The notes beneath the pieces were generated by a model. It made no database searches. It was not told the DNA's origin and saw only the letters and a program-made list of their open reading frames with translations. Made by a program: the position numbers and the translations under genes. From Costus lasius (lineage: Eukaryota; Streptophyta; Magnoliopsida; Zingiberales; Costaceae), in assembly GCA_027563935.2 (NCBI GenBank), contig CM050449.1, positions 82,243,178 to 82,307,177 on the forward strand: DNA of 64,000 nucleotides, read 5' to 3'. Each line of letters opens with the position of its first letter. The first letter of the stretch is position 1. This document shows, piece after piece, positions 19,649-31,170 of the stretch.

Positions 19649-21690
19649 TGTTGGTGTATATGCCCTGAAGACCAATATATGGACATGGTCAGGCATTGTT
19701 TGAATGTACTTTGATAGAATTATTATTCTATATATAGAGGCATTGTCGTTATTATGTAGACTTCTCTACCTGCGTTGATGTATTGAGTTGCATATATAAT
19801 GTCCCAGGAGTATGGATTGGATCCATTCTCATAAGAAATCCCCAGACAAGGTACCTTAGCAGATATAGGACAGCTTTGGTACATGTGAGACTGGTGTATG
19901 GGCTGGTTAAGTGCGGGGCACAATAACGCAGACATACAGGTGCATTGGATGCACTGGAGTGATCCACCGTAAGGATTGACTTGTCTAGTCAACAAGTCAA
20001 TCTCACATGCAAGAGGTTTGCATTGATCCTTAGACTTGAGGTATTCATGTCTAGATTTGATGATGGGTATGCTTTGATACAGTCTTACGTCTCTCCGTAA
20101 TTGGGAGATCAAAATGACTGTCATTGGGCATGTCATAAGTCACGTAGAGACATGGGTGACCAATAGTAGGATTTGCCCCTTCCTTATTGGAAGCATGATA
20201 TCCACTCGGGGCGCCCCACCTTATTGGTGCATGACAGGAATGTGTGGCCACACTTGTTGAGTCATGACCAATGCATTGGATTGATAAACTTGAGACTAAT
20301 CCAATGGCAGGATATCAGCTTAGGCAAAGGGATCTATAATGCAATGGGAATCCTCGTTGCTTGTTAGGAGTTGTTGCTATAATGACTTAAGTCCTATGAT
20401 ATGGGTAGTAGTGATGTGTTGCTAGATACCCCTCACTACTTATGATGTTTACATCATTGCCATCGTCATATGGATCCTACGGGGTCACACGTAATAGACT
20501 CTTGACGTTGCTTTAATCAGAAGCCTTAGGATCAAGTTATTGGATAACTTGGATCAATTTGGAAGATTTCATCAGTGCCAATGGGCCTGATGAGTTGGAA
20601 GAAAGTTATTGGAGCCAAACTTCATTTTTGGCAGGTTGACCCGAAATTGACCTAGATTCATCACATTTGGATTAGGGTTGCATTGGATTGGATCCAATGG
20701 CTTAATCAACCTATGCCATGAAGTTTGGGCTAGCTCATTGTCCAATGAGGCCCAATAATTAGTTGTCATGAAGAGAGAATTGGCTTAAAAGGGTATAATG
20801 GGGAGAAGTCTTCACCCATTAGCGCCTAGGGGCATAATGGGGTGAAGTGGGCGGTTTTGCTTCATTAAGGAAGTAAAAGGCGCCTTGCCCTTTCTCCCTT
20901 GATGGAAACCTTGCCTCTAAGGCAAGTCTTGGGGCTAATATGGCTTGAGAACTTTTATGGGAAGTTCCTAGGCGCATATGGATGTTGGGAAGAAGTATAT
21001 GGTAAAGTCTTGGAGACTTACCTTACCTCAAACCCTAATTTCTCCCAAGACACCACCCTAGCCGAATTCCTCTTGCTTGTTGCGCCTAGCCCTTCTCCTT
21101 GGATGGAAACAATGCCTCTAAGGCATGTCTTGGGTTGATATGGCTATTGGGCAAATAAGGATAGGTTGAATGAGGTTTATGGCAAAGTCTTGGAGACTTT
21201 CCTTACCACAAACCCCTATCATCCTAGCCGCCCACTTGGCATGATCTTGGCCCTCCCTAAACCGCCTCTTGGCTTATAAAAGGGACCCTAGCTGCCCCCT
21301 CTCATTGGTTCGAATACTTGGAGGCGTGAACACACATAGAGGGGTGAGAGCAAAGGCAAAGGGCGACAACATTAAGGTGGCGCAACCCTTTTTCCTACTA
21401 GTGGCCGCAAGTCTTCTCCTTCCTCTCCTCTTGGCGTGACTTGGAGAAGGACTTGGTGGCGCCACTTCCTCTTATTCTTCCTAAGGGCCGAAACTCTTCT
21501 CCTCCCTCTTCTCTTGGAGTGAAGAGGATAAGGAGTTGGCGGCATCTTCCTTGCACTTAGCGCATGATCCTTGGAGGTGGCGCAAGAGTAGTGAAGGAAC
21601 CCTAAGGCTTGATTCTCTTCCCGAGGCTAGCACCAAGCGTGGAAGGGAGCAACGATCAAGGAGTCGACGCGTGGATACTTGTGGAGGGCG
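19649..21690 (+). repeat. 3' LTR of element e (end truncated)
   Basis: Starts TGTTGGTGTATATGCCCTGAA and runs to ...TGTGGAGGGCGAA, where fragment d' begins. About 185 bp of the end (equivalent to 14700-14883) are missing. It retains the 880-bp segment deleted from the 5' LTR. Confidence 0.8.
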
Positions 21691-22730
21691 AACTACTCTC
21701 GTGTTCAAATCAACTTGTCCAACTATTATAGGTCCGACATCACAATTCACTTCTCAGTTCTTCTTGTGATGTCTAAGACATGAAAATCATGGCTAGTAAT
21801 TATCATGTAATAAGCACAACAATAATTGAATCTAACAAGGGCAAATAACTTCATAAGATATATAAAGCAATCAAGTCATGATAACAAAGAGGGCTACGCC
21901 CTTAATCCTGAATAGGAGTTTACGCTGACATGCTATACAGGTTCACATTTAAGAATTCCATGTTCATGCTTACAATCGGCTAAAAAATATGAAAAAGACT
22001 AAGGAAAACAAAGATTGATGCTCCTTGATGAAGACCGTCATCAACAATCCTTGGAATCTAAGCCTTTTCGGTGTGAAAACGCTGGTCGCTGTTTTCTGGC
22101 CTAGTTTTCGCCTCTTCCTTGAATTGTCTTCAAAAATTTTCCGAAAAGTCCCAAAATTCGGCCCAAATCTTCTTTAAATAGTTTCCCAACACTTCCTCAG
22201 GGTTTCCCCAAAAGTTCGCTCGAATACGTATCGAATCGGATGAAAACTCGAGTCAATTTTGAATTTGGCGGAAGAAATTATTTTCACGGGCGGCCGTGAA
22301 ACCTTCTGTTCAATTTCAATATTTGCTTCAGATAAAATTACGGCCGTGAAAACTTTCATGGCCGGCTGTAAAACTTTCTGTTCCGTCTCGTGTTTTTGCT
22401 TCAACGCTTTTACGGCAGTAAAATCTTTTACGGGTGTGGCCGTAAAATCTTCCGTTCAAATTTGATACGGCCGTGATGCAAATTACGGTTGAGCTGTGAA
22501 ACGTTCTGTTTGTCCAAAAATACGGCCATAAAATAAATCACGGGCAGGCCGTAATAATCAGAACAGATCCTGATTGACTTGAAACTTATTGGTCAACTTC
22601 GTCTTGACTTGTAGATTTCGTCTATGTGCTTGAAAACCTCAAAATCTATCAATTTGCAATCATTTTCACCTGAAATGTGATGAAAATAAAGAGAGGTGAA
22701 GATTTTTCATCTATCAAATGTAAGTCTCTA
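21691..22730 (-). repeat. Fragment d': LTR piece of the Athila-like d family
   Basis: From CTACTCTCGTGTTCAA onward it matches 7847-8545, including the palindrome array (about 22275-22560). It has about 220 bp near 21775-21995 that d lacks, and extends past the point where d is truncated, to about 22730 where family membership becomes uncertain. It interrupts the 3' LTR of e. Confidence 0.65.
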
Positions 22731-23421
22731 CGTGTATATTTTTTTAAAATTATTGTTACCAAGTGTAGTAAAAAAATTTACACACTAACCCCCTATGTTT
22801 TAATGATATATTATTCAAGACTCTAAAATTTTAAAGTACTAGTCTTGTAATATCACAGTTTAGAAAAGTACTACTCTAAAGTAATGTCCCATCTTAGAGA
22901 AGATTTTGCATGTTAACTTGAATTTAATCCTCATACATAAAATTTTCTTGAAGTGTTAAAAAACCTAAGGGCATTACAAGTGAGGTAGCAACTGTGCTTG
23001 GTAACAATAATTTAGTGTTTACATTGAATGATGTTGAGAAGATAACAAGGATGGGAGACAAGGGGTAGTTGGCTATAACATCACAAGTAATTTAAGCACA
23101 ACTAAGATAAAATTAACAATGGTAGAATCAATAGGAAAGAAGATCAATGTATGTAATCATAAAAATACTGTATGCCCGAGTCATGAAATGGAGTTTACAC
23201 TGTTGTATAATCAATAATTGTATGCTTGAATTTTCATACTAGAATAAGATGACTGTACTTATATTTTGTAGTCATTGTCATCTAGTGGAAGAAATAAAAT
23301 TTACACACTTCCCTTTATATTATAAAGATGTATTATTAAAGACCCTAAAATTTTGAAGTAGTACTATAGTAATATCATAGCAGGTGGCAAGTGGCAAACA
23401 AGACTATCAAGCTAACACAAA
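22731..23421. other. AT-rich intergenic stretch with a dispersed duplication
   Basis: No gene supported. Bases about 22745-22860 and 23268-23385 are diverged copies of each other (shared text 'aaatttacacact', 'tattattcaagac/tattattaaagac', 'cctaaaatttt'). They may be two remnants of an unidentified repeat. Confidence 0.4.
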
Positions 23422-23538
23422 AGTTAATAGCATTTTTTTAACCAAACGCTTACATTAGATAGTCCACCCTAGAGTTTCCCTAGGGGGTTGAGTTGTGTGA
23501 GAGCTCCGAGCTGCATGGTTGAGTTAATAGCATTTTTT
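23422..23538. repeat. 83-bp insert between 17-bp direct repeats
   Basis: AGTTAATAGCATTTTTT occurs at 23422-23438 and again at 23522-23538, exactly 100 bp apart. The enclosed 83 bp contain a CCCTAGAGTTTCCCTAGGG stretch. Direct repeats of this length fit target duplications made by LINE machinery (SINE-type insertion) or by fill-in repair; no SINE family was recognised. Confidence 0.4.
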
Positions 23539-23778
23539 AAAGCATTTGATTGATTTTCAATAGTTTGGCGTGACAATTAAATGAGTATAAATAAATAATA
23601 GCAGTTTTAAGCTAATAACTCATGGATTAAATGTTAGATGTTGCTTCAACGGTTATAGTAACTTCATTATTTAAGTAGGAGAATCACGAAAAACATTTGC
23701 AAGTCAAAATAAGTGGTGTTCACTTATTAAATCATGGTTATATACTACGGTCATCTTAGTCTCACACTTTTTTTGATT

Positions 23779-24260
23779 ATGGCATTATTTTTGGCCCCTA
23801 TAATGTCTCGTGACCTTGCATCTCTACCACCTTCAAATAATGACCTGCAGTCTAATGTGGCTTGTGAGTAATTCTATCATTATTTTTGAATAGTTTTTCT
23901 ATATATGTTTGATAGGCACTGGATGTATTTTTCTTATTATAATCTTGAAATAATCACGTTTGAATAATAAAAATAGTTTACCTAATTTGATATGACCTTT
24001 GGTGTTATACAGCTACCACTTATGTTCCCGGAAAAGATGGCGATTGGTACATACTTAGAAAAGGGAACGCTTTTATATTGCCTCGACTGCCTAACGATTT
24101 GGGGACATTTATTTATGGAGATCCAGATAAAGAGAAACAACTACGATTTACAATCACAGATATAGAGAAACATCTACCATTACCATTTAGTAGAGTAACA
24201 AGAGTGAATAAATTTGTATTGCCTCGACTCCCCAACGATTTGGGGAATGGAATTTATTGA
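23779..24260 (+). CDS. Candidate small two-exon host gene, unknown product
   Basis: Exon 1 is 23779-23863 (MALFLAPIMSRDLASLPP...) and ends at GTGAGT. A 149-bp T-rich intron ends in TTATACAG at 24012, and exon 2 is 24013-24260. The join keeps the frame and gives about 110 residues ending at TGA 24258. The exon 2 frame stays open through the join. A TATA-like TTATATAC lies about 40 bp before the ATG. The protein has no signal peptide or recognised domain and contains the phrase LPRLPNDLG twice (exon 2, encoded at about 24078 and 24218). It could be a real small gene, a captured fragment of a larger gene, or chance. It lies in the least repeat-filled part of the window. Exon structure is inferred from splice-like signals only. 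Confidence 0.35.
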
Positions 24261-24669
24261 GTACCAGATGAAGTGTTACTACACTGATTTTCATTCATGA
24301 TAATAATACAAAATATTTATATATTATCAAAATTAAATTATCTTGTATAAATAAATTGCAAATGTTTATACTATTTATAAGAACAACAAATGATTTATTT
24401 AATAACTTCACCTCTTATTAAATTTATTTCATTTAATCAACTAAATATTGCAAATGTTTATTCTAGCTAAGTAATTACATATATTGGATATAGTAATTTG
24501 CATTGAGAGGAGATTTTACAATATTATAAATCCCATAATAAAACTTATAAATTTTGGCCTACGAGAGTGACTAAATTTTTCTGGAGGGTTTAAAATTGTC
24601 ATAGAATTGAATGAGTTTTGTTTAACTTGATAAACTACAAAAGTTCTTATTAGCTTTGGCAAAGATTAA

Positions 24670-25072
24670 AGGTCTGTTTCGCCCCGCTATTAATTATTTT
24701 ATAACTACTAAACTGTGCTGTACTGTTAAAATTTATAATATATTTGGTTAATAACTTTTTAATTGCTGTCAAAACTTAAAATAAAAAATAAATATTTATT
24801 TTAAATCATTTTAAATAATAAATATATTAAATTTTTTTAGTATTAATATTTTAACTATTTAAAATAATAATACTTAAAATTTTAATTGAAATCATATGAA
24901 TTATTTTTTTTGAGAAGCAGAAGCTGCAAAAACATCAAATTGTAGCTTTGATAACTTCTATTTTTTTTTTTTGCTTTTTTCTACTTCTATTTTTCATTAC
25001 CAAATAATTTTCTAACATCTTTTTACTTAAAAGTTAATTAAAATAAGCATAAAAGTGGGGCCAAACAGACAC
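24670..25072. mobile_element. hAT-like MITE, about 400 bp
   Basis: The left end (A)GGTCTGTTTCGCCCC and the right end GGGGCCAAACAGACACT are inverted repeats with two differences. Flanks AAGATTAA and AAGAGTAG could be a decayed 8-bp target duplication, as hAT elements make. The interior is AT-rich with an 'agaagcagaagctgc' / 'gcttttttctacttct' inner inverted repeat and no transposase gene, as is usual for hAT MITEs. Confidence 0.6.
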
Positions 25073-26162
25073 TAAGAGTAGCTATTGAAAGGGAATAACC
25101 TATATTTTACAACAAATCCCTTTAACTTGTTGGATTGATTTAATGGAGGAATTTACTTGGTTAGGTATTTGAAATCAGTGATGAAACCCTAGTTCCGACC
25201 TCATTGCAAATTTCTCTACTAAATTAGTTCAATAAGTTAATGGAATTGTGTAAAATACAAGTTGTCCCCTTATAGTAGCCCGCATTGATATTACTGTTCT
25301 AAACACTATTGTAGTTTACCAAATTAAATTATGTTCCTTGAAAATTTGAATCCCTCTAGAAATTTTTGTCACTCGTGTAAACTAAATCTTATAAGTTCAT
25401 TTTCATGTGTTTCGACATGTGTAAAACCACCTCTTAGTGTATCTTAAGATTTATAACACATGTAATTACTTGACCCAAATATGGACATGTTTAATTATTC
25501 AACCATAACTAAATTAGCCTAAATTGAATTGCAAATAAAGAAGATTATGCAATTTTATAATACTAGAGAATCAATGGGATACTCCACATGTTCTGAAAAG
25601 AATGTTTAAGCCACATGCTCATTATAGTTATGAACAAACTCTTCATAATTGTGAACAAGAAAAAAGGATGACCACGGGTCATAATTGTATCAAATGCATG
25701 CCATAAATAGTTATGGTAGAAGAAGACTTATTACATGTGTTTTCCATATTGTTGTGGAGCATGATGGTAGGGGCACTTGATGTAGACACCATGCATAGGT
25801 GGCATGAGTTGCTCAAGGCGTTGCCTATATAGATTTGACTTGGTTGAATCAAAATCATGGAATGAGATTCTCTAATTGATTGGCATGTTTCATGCAATAA
25901 ATCAAGAGAATAAAGCAAGCCATTCTACAAAAATAATTAAAGGGGTGCATACTACATGTGTCTCTCTTAATGCTACAATGTTTATATGGCAAGGGCAACT
26001 TGTATTGAAGCCAACAAGGAAGGCCTCCTACATGATGAATATTGTGCCAACTCTAGCGAATTCTTTTGCAAGGACCGGTACACCTTGCTATAAGGGGAGA
26101 GGCCCAATGCTTGTATAATTAAGTTGGCAAGGGTGCAAGGAACACTACTACAATACCATTTG
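25073..26162. other. No recognised feature
   Basis: AT-rich. Reading frames under 85 codons show no recognisable domain. A short phrase near 25185 ('gatgaaaccctagttcc') resembles the end region of the a/b/c LTRs but is too short to call. Confidence 0.4.
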
Positions 26163-27480
26163 CTTATTAGTGTATCCCCTGATAACCAATTGTACTATAT
26201 AAATCATTTAGTAAATAATACATGCAATTATCGTTATCGTGTTGATCACTATGTATGCATTGATGTGTAGGATAACATGATGATGTCCTTAAATATTCAC
26301 ATTATTCGATCATATTTTTTTAGTCTCTAGTCAAAGTACTTTAGTGGATAAGGGTCAGCATTTGTGCATATGGGACTAGTACATGGGCTGGTTGGATACT
26401 GAGCTTCAACACAGACATTTACCTACACAAGCAAAAAGAGACTTATTCAATGGTCATGATGGTGATGGTGCAAATACATTTCATGCTTTTAACCACCAAA
26501 GATACTTATTCAATGGTCACTACTAACTACCTTTGGTCCCAAATCATTGGGTTTTATTTTTCTAATAAACATTGGTTACATTTCGTTATGCTATTCGTGC
26601 CCACCCGTAACTGATTTATGGATGAGTGCTATTGGGGTAGTCAATCTAGCTCTAAATCTATGTGCTTATGACTTCATTCCCAAGAAATTCATGCAGTGGA
26701 AGATCCTAAATTTGAGACTTTCCATACCAAAAATAAACATAAATGAAGGTATTTGTGCTTGGATAGCAGCTCAGGATTAGCCTCATTCAAACCAATTATT
26801 CCCTTATGAGGTTCTACCATATGGAAATGCTCTTTAATGAAACTTTAGCGTCAACTAGTCATGGCAAAGAAACCACTAGTTTTGCTTGACTTATTAATTT
26901 GTCCCATAAACTAATTGAAGCTCATGTAGCCCATGCCAGATTAATTGTATTCTGGGCCAAAGCAATGAACCTATTTGTAGTGGCTCATTTCGTACCAAGG
27001 GATTGATTTGATTTCTCTTTTTTTGTGTGTGTGTGTTGGGGGGGGGGGGGGGGGTGTACGAGGAGGTTTCTAACAGCTTTCCATACTTTGTATCTAGAGT
27101 ACTTAACTTAATTTCCCCTTGCAGTGTTATGCTTTGGTGGCATTTATCATGCGCTTCTTGGGCCTGAGATGGAAGAATAATCTTTTCCAACCTTTGGTTA
27201 TGTATAGAAAGACAAAATAAAATGACTACCATTTTGGGTATTCACTTAATTTTGTTGTCTTTAATTTCTTCTAGTATATAAGGCTATTTATGAGTTTGAT
27301 GCATCACGGATGCATCTGATGAGTTGGAGATTATCATACAAAGTTAGATTACATTTTGGGATCAGTTGGCCTTTGAGTGATCACATTTGACCTTAGTTGA
27401 CTTGGTCTAGTCAATAGGTCAAGTGATGTAAAAGGCGCTGGATTGGTTCAGTGGCTTGATGACTTGATTTAAATGTAATA
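26163..27480 (+). repeat. Decayed copia LTR of the e/f family
   Basis: 26163-26440 follows the e/f LTR order: a degraded start (ATTAGTGTATCCCCTGATAACC), 'ctttagtggataagg', 'gggactagtacatgggctggtt', 'acacagaca'. 27310-27480 matches the later LTR part ('tgatgagttgga', 'ggattggttcagtggcttgatgac'). The middle does not align and may hold an insertion. Much older than e or f. Confidence 0.5.
27038..27054 (+). repeat. G17 homopolymer after a TG run
   Basis: Seventeen consecutive G follow a (GT)n stretch at 27025-27037. Could form a quadruplex, and its length is error-prone in sequencing. Confidence 0.9.
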
Positions 27481-28029
27481 TGGAGGCGTCCATGACTCTG
27501 ATGGTTTCACTCGTAAGAACGATCCTTGATTTCTGAGAAACATGTTTTAGGCCGATGCTTTCGCTTTTCTTTTTATTATAAACCTGGGGTTTCCCAACAC
27601 TTCTCAGTTCCAAACATTGGAAAGGTGTCATTCAAGCTCAAATGTCTATCTCCACTTCCCGGCTTCAATTTGATGTGAGGAGGTGGTAGTGGCGCCTCAA
27701 ATTTAGTAAATAAGTAGCCCTATGAGTGCTAACTATTTGACCTAAGATTTGGGCTTCTCTTATAACCTGGTGGAGGAGAAAATTAATGGCAAACCTATCA
27801 CCCACCCAAATTGGTCTCTACCATGGTAATCAAGGCCCGTGATTATAGTGAGATCTCCTTATCACTTCAAATTTGTTGAATGGCTTCGTTTCTCATTGGG
27901 AAGCATGATTCTATCTTCAAATCATAGGAAATCTTTCATCACCTTGGAATCATGTCCAATTGATGGCAAACCTATCACCCACCAAAATTGGTTTCTCATT
28001 GGGAAGTGATCTATAAGAGGAGAAGAAGA
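27481..28029. other. No gene recognised; contains a short duplication
   Basis: The phrase 'ggcaaacctatcacccacc' occurs at about 27788 and 27964 with similar flanks, about 176 bp apart. Otherwise nothing is identified. Confidence 0.4.
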
Positions 28030-29009
28030 TTTCAAGACAAGAATCCCCAATTTTAATCCATGAAGAAGGAGAAATCGTAGAGATCACCACCGCCTTAGGG
28101 TTCTTCACCGAAAGACGTACAGAGCATCTCAAACGATGAAATTTTCAGGGAAGGTGCGCCTCATGGAGGAGAAGATATACACAAAGTTTCAGATCAGAAG
28201 GAGCACGATTGGAGGAGAAATCTACAAAACTCAAGAAGTGGCTACTGTTCACAGCATTTCATCATAGATATTACGGGCTGTGAAATTTTTCACACCCCCG
28301 TGAACAGTAACATTATTTTCCCTTTCTTTTAATTCTGAATTTTCTAAAATGACATATTATTGTACTACTTCTACCATGATAGTGTAAAAACCTTTTTGGG
28401 ATAGGGGGGAGTAATCCTCTTAATTTCTAAAATGATTGGATAATCTCTATTTTGTCAATTGTTCTTCGATATGATTATTTTACTTATGTGATAATTGTCT
28501 TTAATTTTTTTTTAATTTTCTATGTATCAGTGTGTTTTAGAGTTTGTAGCATATACTAAGAAGTGACTTACAAAACTCGGAACCCTTAAATTATGGTTTT
28601 AGGAGCTTAGGCTATGAGAATAGATTCATTCTTAAATCATGATTTTTGAAGCATAAATTCTTGTTGATAATTTGATCTAGGAATTTTTATTGAGTTAAAA
28701 ATGAAAATATGTACCGAGAGGTGATTTGGATTGTTGGAAGCCCTTAAGTAAAACTTATGAAATTAAGATATGAGAATATTTAATTTTGCATGAGATGTTG
28801 ACACTGAGAATTAAGCCATGAAATTGATTTTAACTTTCTTTGTCTGATTTACTTATTTTAAACACTGAATAGCAAGTCACGAGAGTGAAGGTTGTTTTGT
28901 GTAAATTGTTCGTCCGAGAGGAGGCAATTTCTTTATAAGTAAATTTCATCCTTTTCATAACAAGAATAACTGACAAACACTTATTTATGTGTAGTTATAG
29001 AAATTAAGC
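28030..29009 (+). repeat. Fragment k: diverged LTR of the a/b/c family
   Basis: Follows LTR b in order: 'gaggagaaatctacaaaac', an ACGG...CCGT pair near 28272-28300, 'ggggggagtaatcctcttaattt', 'ttttagagttt', 'aactcggaaccctt', and CACGAGAGTG motifs near 28880. Stops abruptly at 29009, where the truncated integrase of element i begins. Confidence 0.55.
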
Positions 29010-29756
29010 AGCAGTCCTAGGCAAACCTAAGACAAAGTCCATACTAAGGTCCTACCAGGGGGCCTAGGGAATAGGCAACGGGGTGTACAGCCCAAAATTA
29101 TGCTTTTGGACCTTGGTGGACTGACACGTCCCACAATGTCTAACTACCTTAGCCACATCTCGGTAGAGTCTAGGCCAAAAGAACCTGTCCTCTACCAAGG
29201 CACGGGTCTTTTCTCGACCGTGATGTCCAGCAGAGCCACCTCCATGGAGTACCCAAATCAAGAATTCCCGGAGCGAGGTCTTAGACACACAAAGTGTCGG
29301 TCCAAGAAAAAGATACCCATCCCTAAGGGTATACAGAGGGTGACTCACAACATCTCTAGTCATATCAGCATAGATAACAAAAAAATCAGGACAATCTAGA
29401 TATGCAGCTTTCATATGTTCAAATCCTACAAGCTCAACATGCATAGTCTGTAAAATGAAGACTACCCTACTTAAGGCATCAACAACTTTGTTGTTAACTC
29501 CAGACTTATGTTTTAAGACAAAAGTGTACTGCTGGAGATACTCTACCCACTTAGCATGTCTAGCATTGAGTTTCCTCTGGGCACTAAGATAAAACAGGGC
29601 TTGGTGGTCACTATTTAAGGTAAATTCATGGTGGAGAAGGTAGTGCCGCCAATGTCTCAGAGATTGAACCACGGCATAGAACTCTTTGTCGTAGGTTGAG
29701 TACTTCTGCTTAGCCTCATTTAGCTTCTCACTAAAGAAGGCAATAGGGTGACCTTC
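29010..29756 (-). pseudogene. pol: Gypsy RNase H and integrase N-terminus, element i
   Basis: This continues the frame of the upstream pol piece after a TAG at 29757-29759. The RNase H part reads STYDKEFYAVVQSLRHWRHYLL, then LNSDHQALFYL and NARHAKWVEYLQQYTFVLKH, with VDALSR near the end. The integrase zinc region follows: GHHGREKTRALVEDRFFWPRL with CGTCQSTK, an HHCC-type site. A second stop comes at the PLPIP motif (about 29061), and the sequence ends at 29009 within text that would lead into the catalytic core. Function in the intact family is degradation of the RNA template and integration; this copy is dead. Confidence 0.75.
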
Positions 29757-31165
29757 CTAGCTGAGGGTTCCCCCTATGCCAATGTCAGAAGCATCGCAAT
29801 CAACCTCAAAGACCTTGCCAAAGTCAGGCAATCTTAAAATAGGGGCAGAGGTCATCCTATTCTTAAGTTCAGTGAAGGCTCTACTGGCTGACTTGGTCCA
29901 ACTAAAGTCCCCTTGCTTCATGCAATTGGTGATAGGAGCTACTATGGTGCTAAAATTCCGTATGAACCTACGGTAGAAGGTAGCAAGGCCATGGAAACTC
30001 CTAACTTCAGTAAGGGTTTTGGGCTCAGGCCAGTCTAGGATGGCATGGACCTTAGATGGATCGGCTTGAAGCCCTAAGTCAGAAACAATGAATCCTAGAA
30101 AGACAACTTTAGGGGATAGGAAAGAACACTTCTTCAGGTTGACATAATGCTTTTCATCTCTAAGAAGGGTTAGGGTTTGCCTTAAGTGCCCTAGGTGCTC
30201 CTCTTGTGACCTACTATAAATAAGTATATCATCGAAGTATACAACTAAGAATTTACCTATGTAGGGTCTAAGTACTTGGGTCATGAGCCTCATAAATGTG
30301 GAAGGGGCATTGGTTAGCCCAAAAGGCATGACTAACCATTCATAAAGGCCATCTTTTGTTTTGAAAGCGGTTTTCCACTCATCCCCTTCTCTTATCCTAA
30401 CCTGGTGGTATCCACTTCTAAGGTCAAGCTTTGAAAACCATTTGGATCCCACTAACATATCTAGCATGTCATCAAGTCTAGGTATGGGAAACCTATACTT
30501 AATGGTGATCTTGTTAATAGCTCTACAATCAATACACATGCGCCAGCTACCATCCTTCTTCGGGGTGAGAAGGGCTGGAACGGCGCAGGGGCTTTGGCTT
30601 TCCCTTATATAACCTTTACACAATAAGTCATCCACCTGTCTCTTAAGCTCCTCATGTTCAGTAGGGTTCATCCTATAGTGAGGTAGGTTGGGGAGGGAGG
30701 ATCCAGGTACTAAGTCTATGGCATGCTGTATATCCCTAAGAGGTGGCAGTCCTTTAGGGAGATCCTCGGGGGTGAGCTCACTAAATTCTTGGAGCAAGGC
30801 TTCTACTTCTGGGGAAGGCTTCTCTTCTACTTCAGGGTTGGCTTCTTTGATGACTAGGGTATAGAGGGGTTGGTCTTCTATGATCTCCTTAGTGAAGGCT
30901 TGGGGCCTTATTAGTTGAACAGTGGGGTGACTCTGCTTGGGCTCCTCTACCTTACCCTTGCTAGTGGTGGCTTTAAGTTCTTTGGGAAGGGAAGGCTTTA
31001 ACCTAATCTTTTGATCCTTATGGTTAAAAACATAGGTGTTAGTCCTACCGTAGTGGACAACATCCATGTCATAGAGCCAAGAGCGGCCTAAAAGGATTTG
31101 GGCTACATCCATAGTGAGGACATCACACCAAACCTTATCCTCATATGTACCGAACTGGATAGGCA
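29757..31165 (-). pseudogene. pol: Gypsy protease end and reverse transcriptase, element i
   Basis: An open minus-strand frame of about 469 codons. It begins with the end of the aspartic protease region ([31 protein letters not shown]), has a linker, then reverse transcriptase with [12 protein letters not shown] (about residue 210), the [12 protein letters not shown] motif, [13 protein letters not shown] and catalytic YFDD at about residues 310-313. It runs on into the RNase H start ([14 protein letters not shown]) and ends at TAG 29757. Upstream it is separated from gag by the solo LTR at 31171; the frame was continuous before that insertion, so the Met at 31166 is not a real start. Ty3/gypsy, possibly a chromovirus lineage; no chromodomain can be checked because the 3' end is lost. 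Confidence 0.8.
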
Positions 31166-31170
31166 CAAGG
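31166..31170. repeat. Left target duplicate (CAAGG) of solo LTR j
   Basis: CAAGG precedes the LTR start TGTTGGGG; the partner is at 32894-32898. Confidence 0.8.

Larger units (their letters stand above)
13538..21690 (+). mobile_element. Element e: copia element with dead coding region
   Basis: 5' LTR 13538-14883, iMet primer site, leader with three hairpins, decayed gag-pol 16381-19634, polypurine tract and 3' LTR from 19649 that is cut at 21690 by the d' fragment. By eye the two LTRs differ at about 17 sites over about 1.17 kb compared (about 1.5%). The pol region, by contrast, has many stops and frameshifts and large losses. The 5' LTR has lost about 880 bp. Inserted into b after ...ATGAGT; the right target duplicate is not visible. 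Confidence 0.75.

Noticed and set aside
23422..23538. Insert considered as a tRNA-derived SINE or tRNA gene
   Set aside because: No A-box or B-box or cloverleaf could be made out; kept only as an unknown insert.
25679..26780. Frames of 77-80 codons in the low-repeat stretch
   Set aside because: No recognisable domain, splice pattern or promoter-like context; partly inside a decayed LTR.
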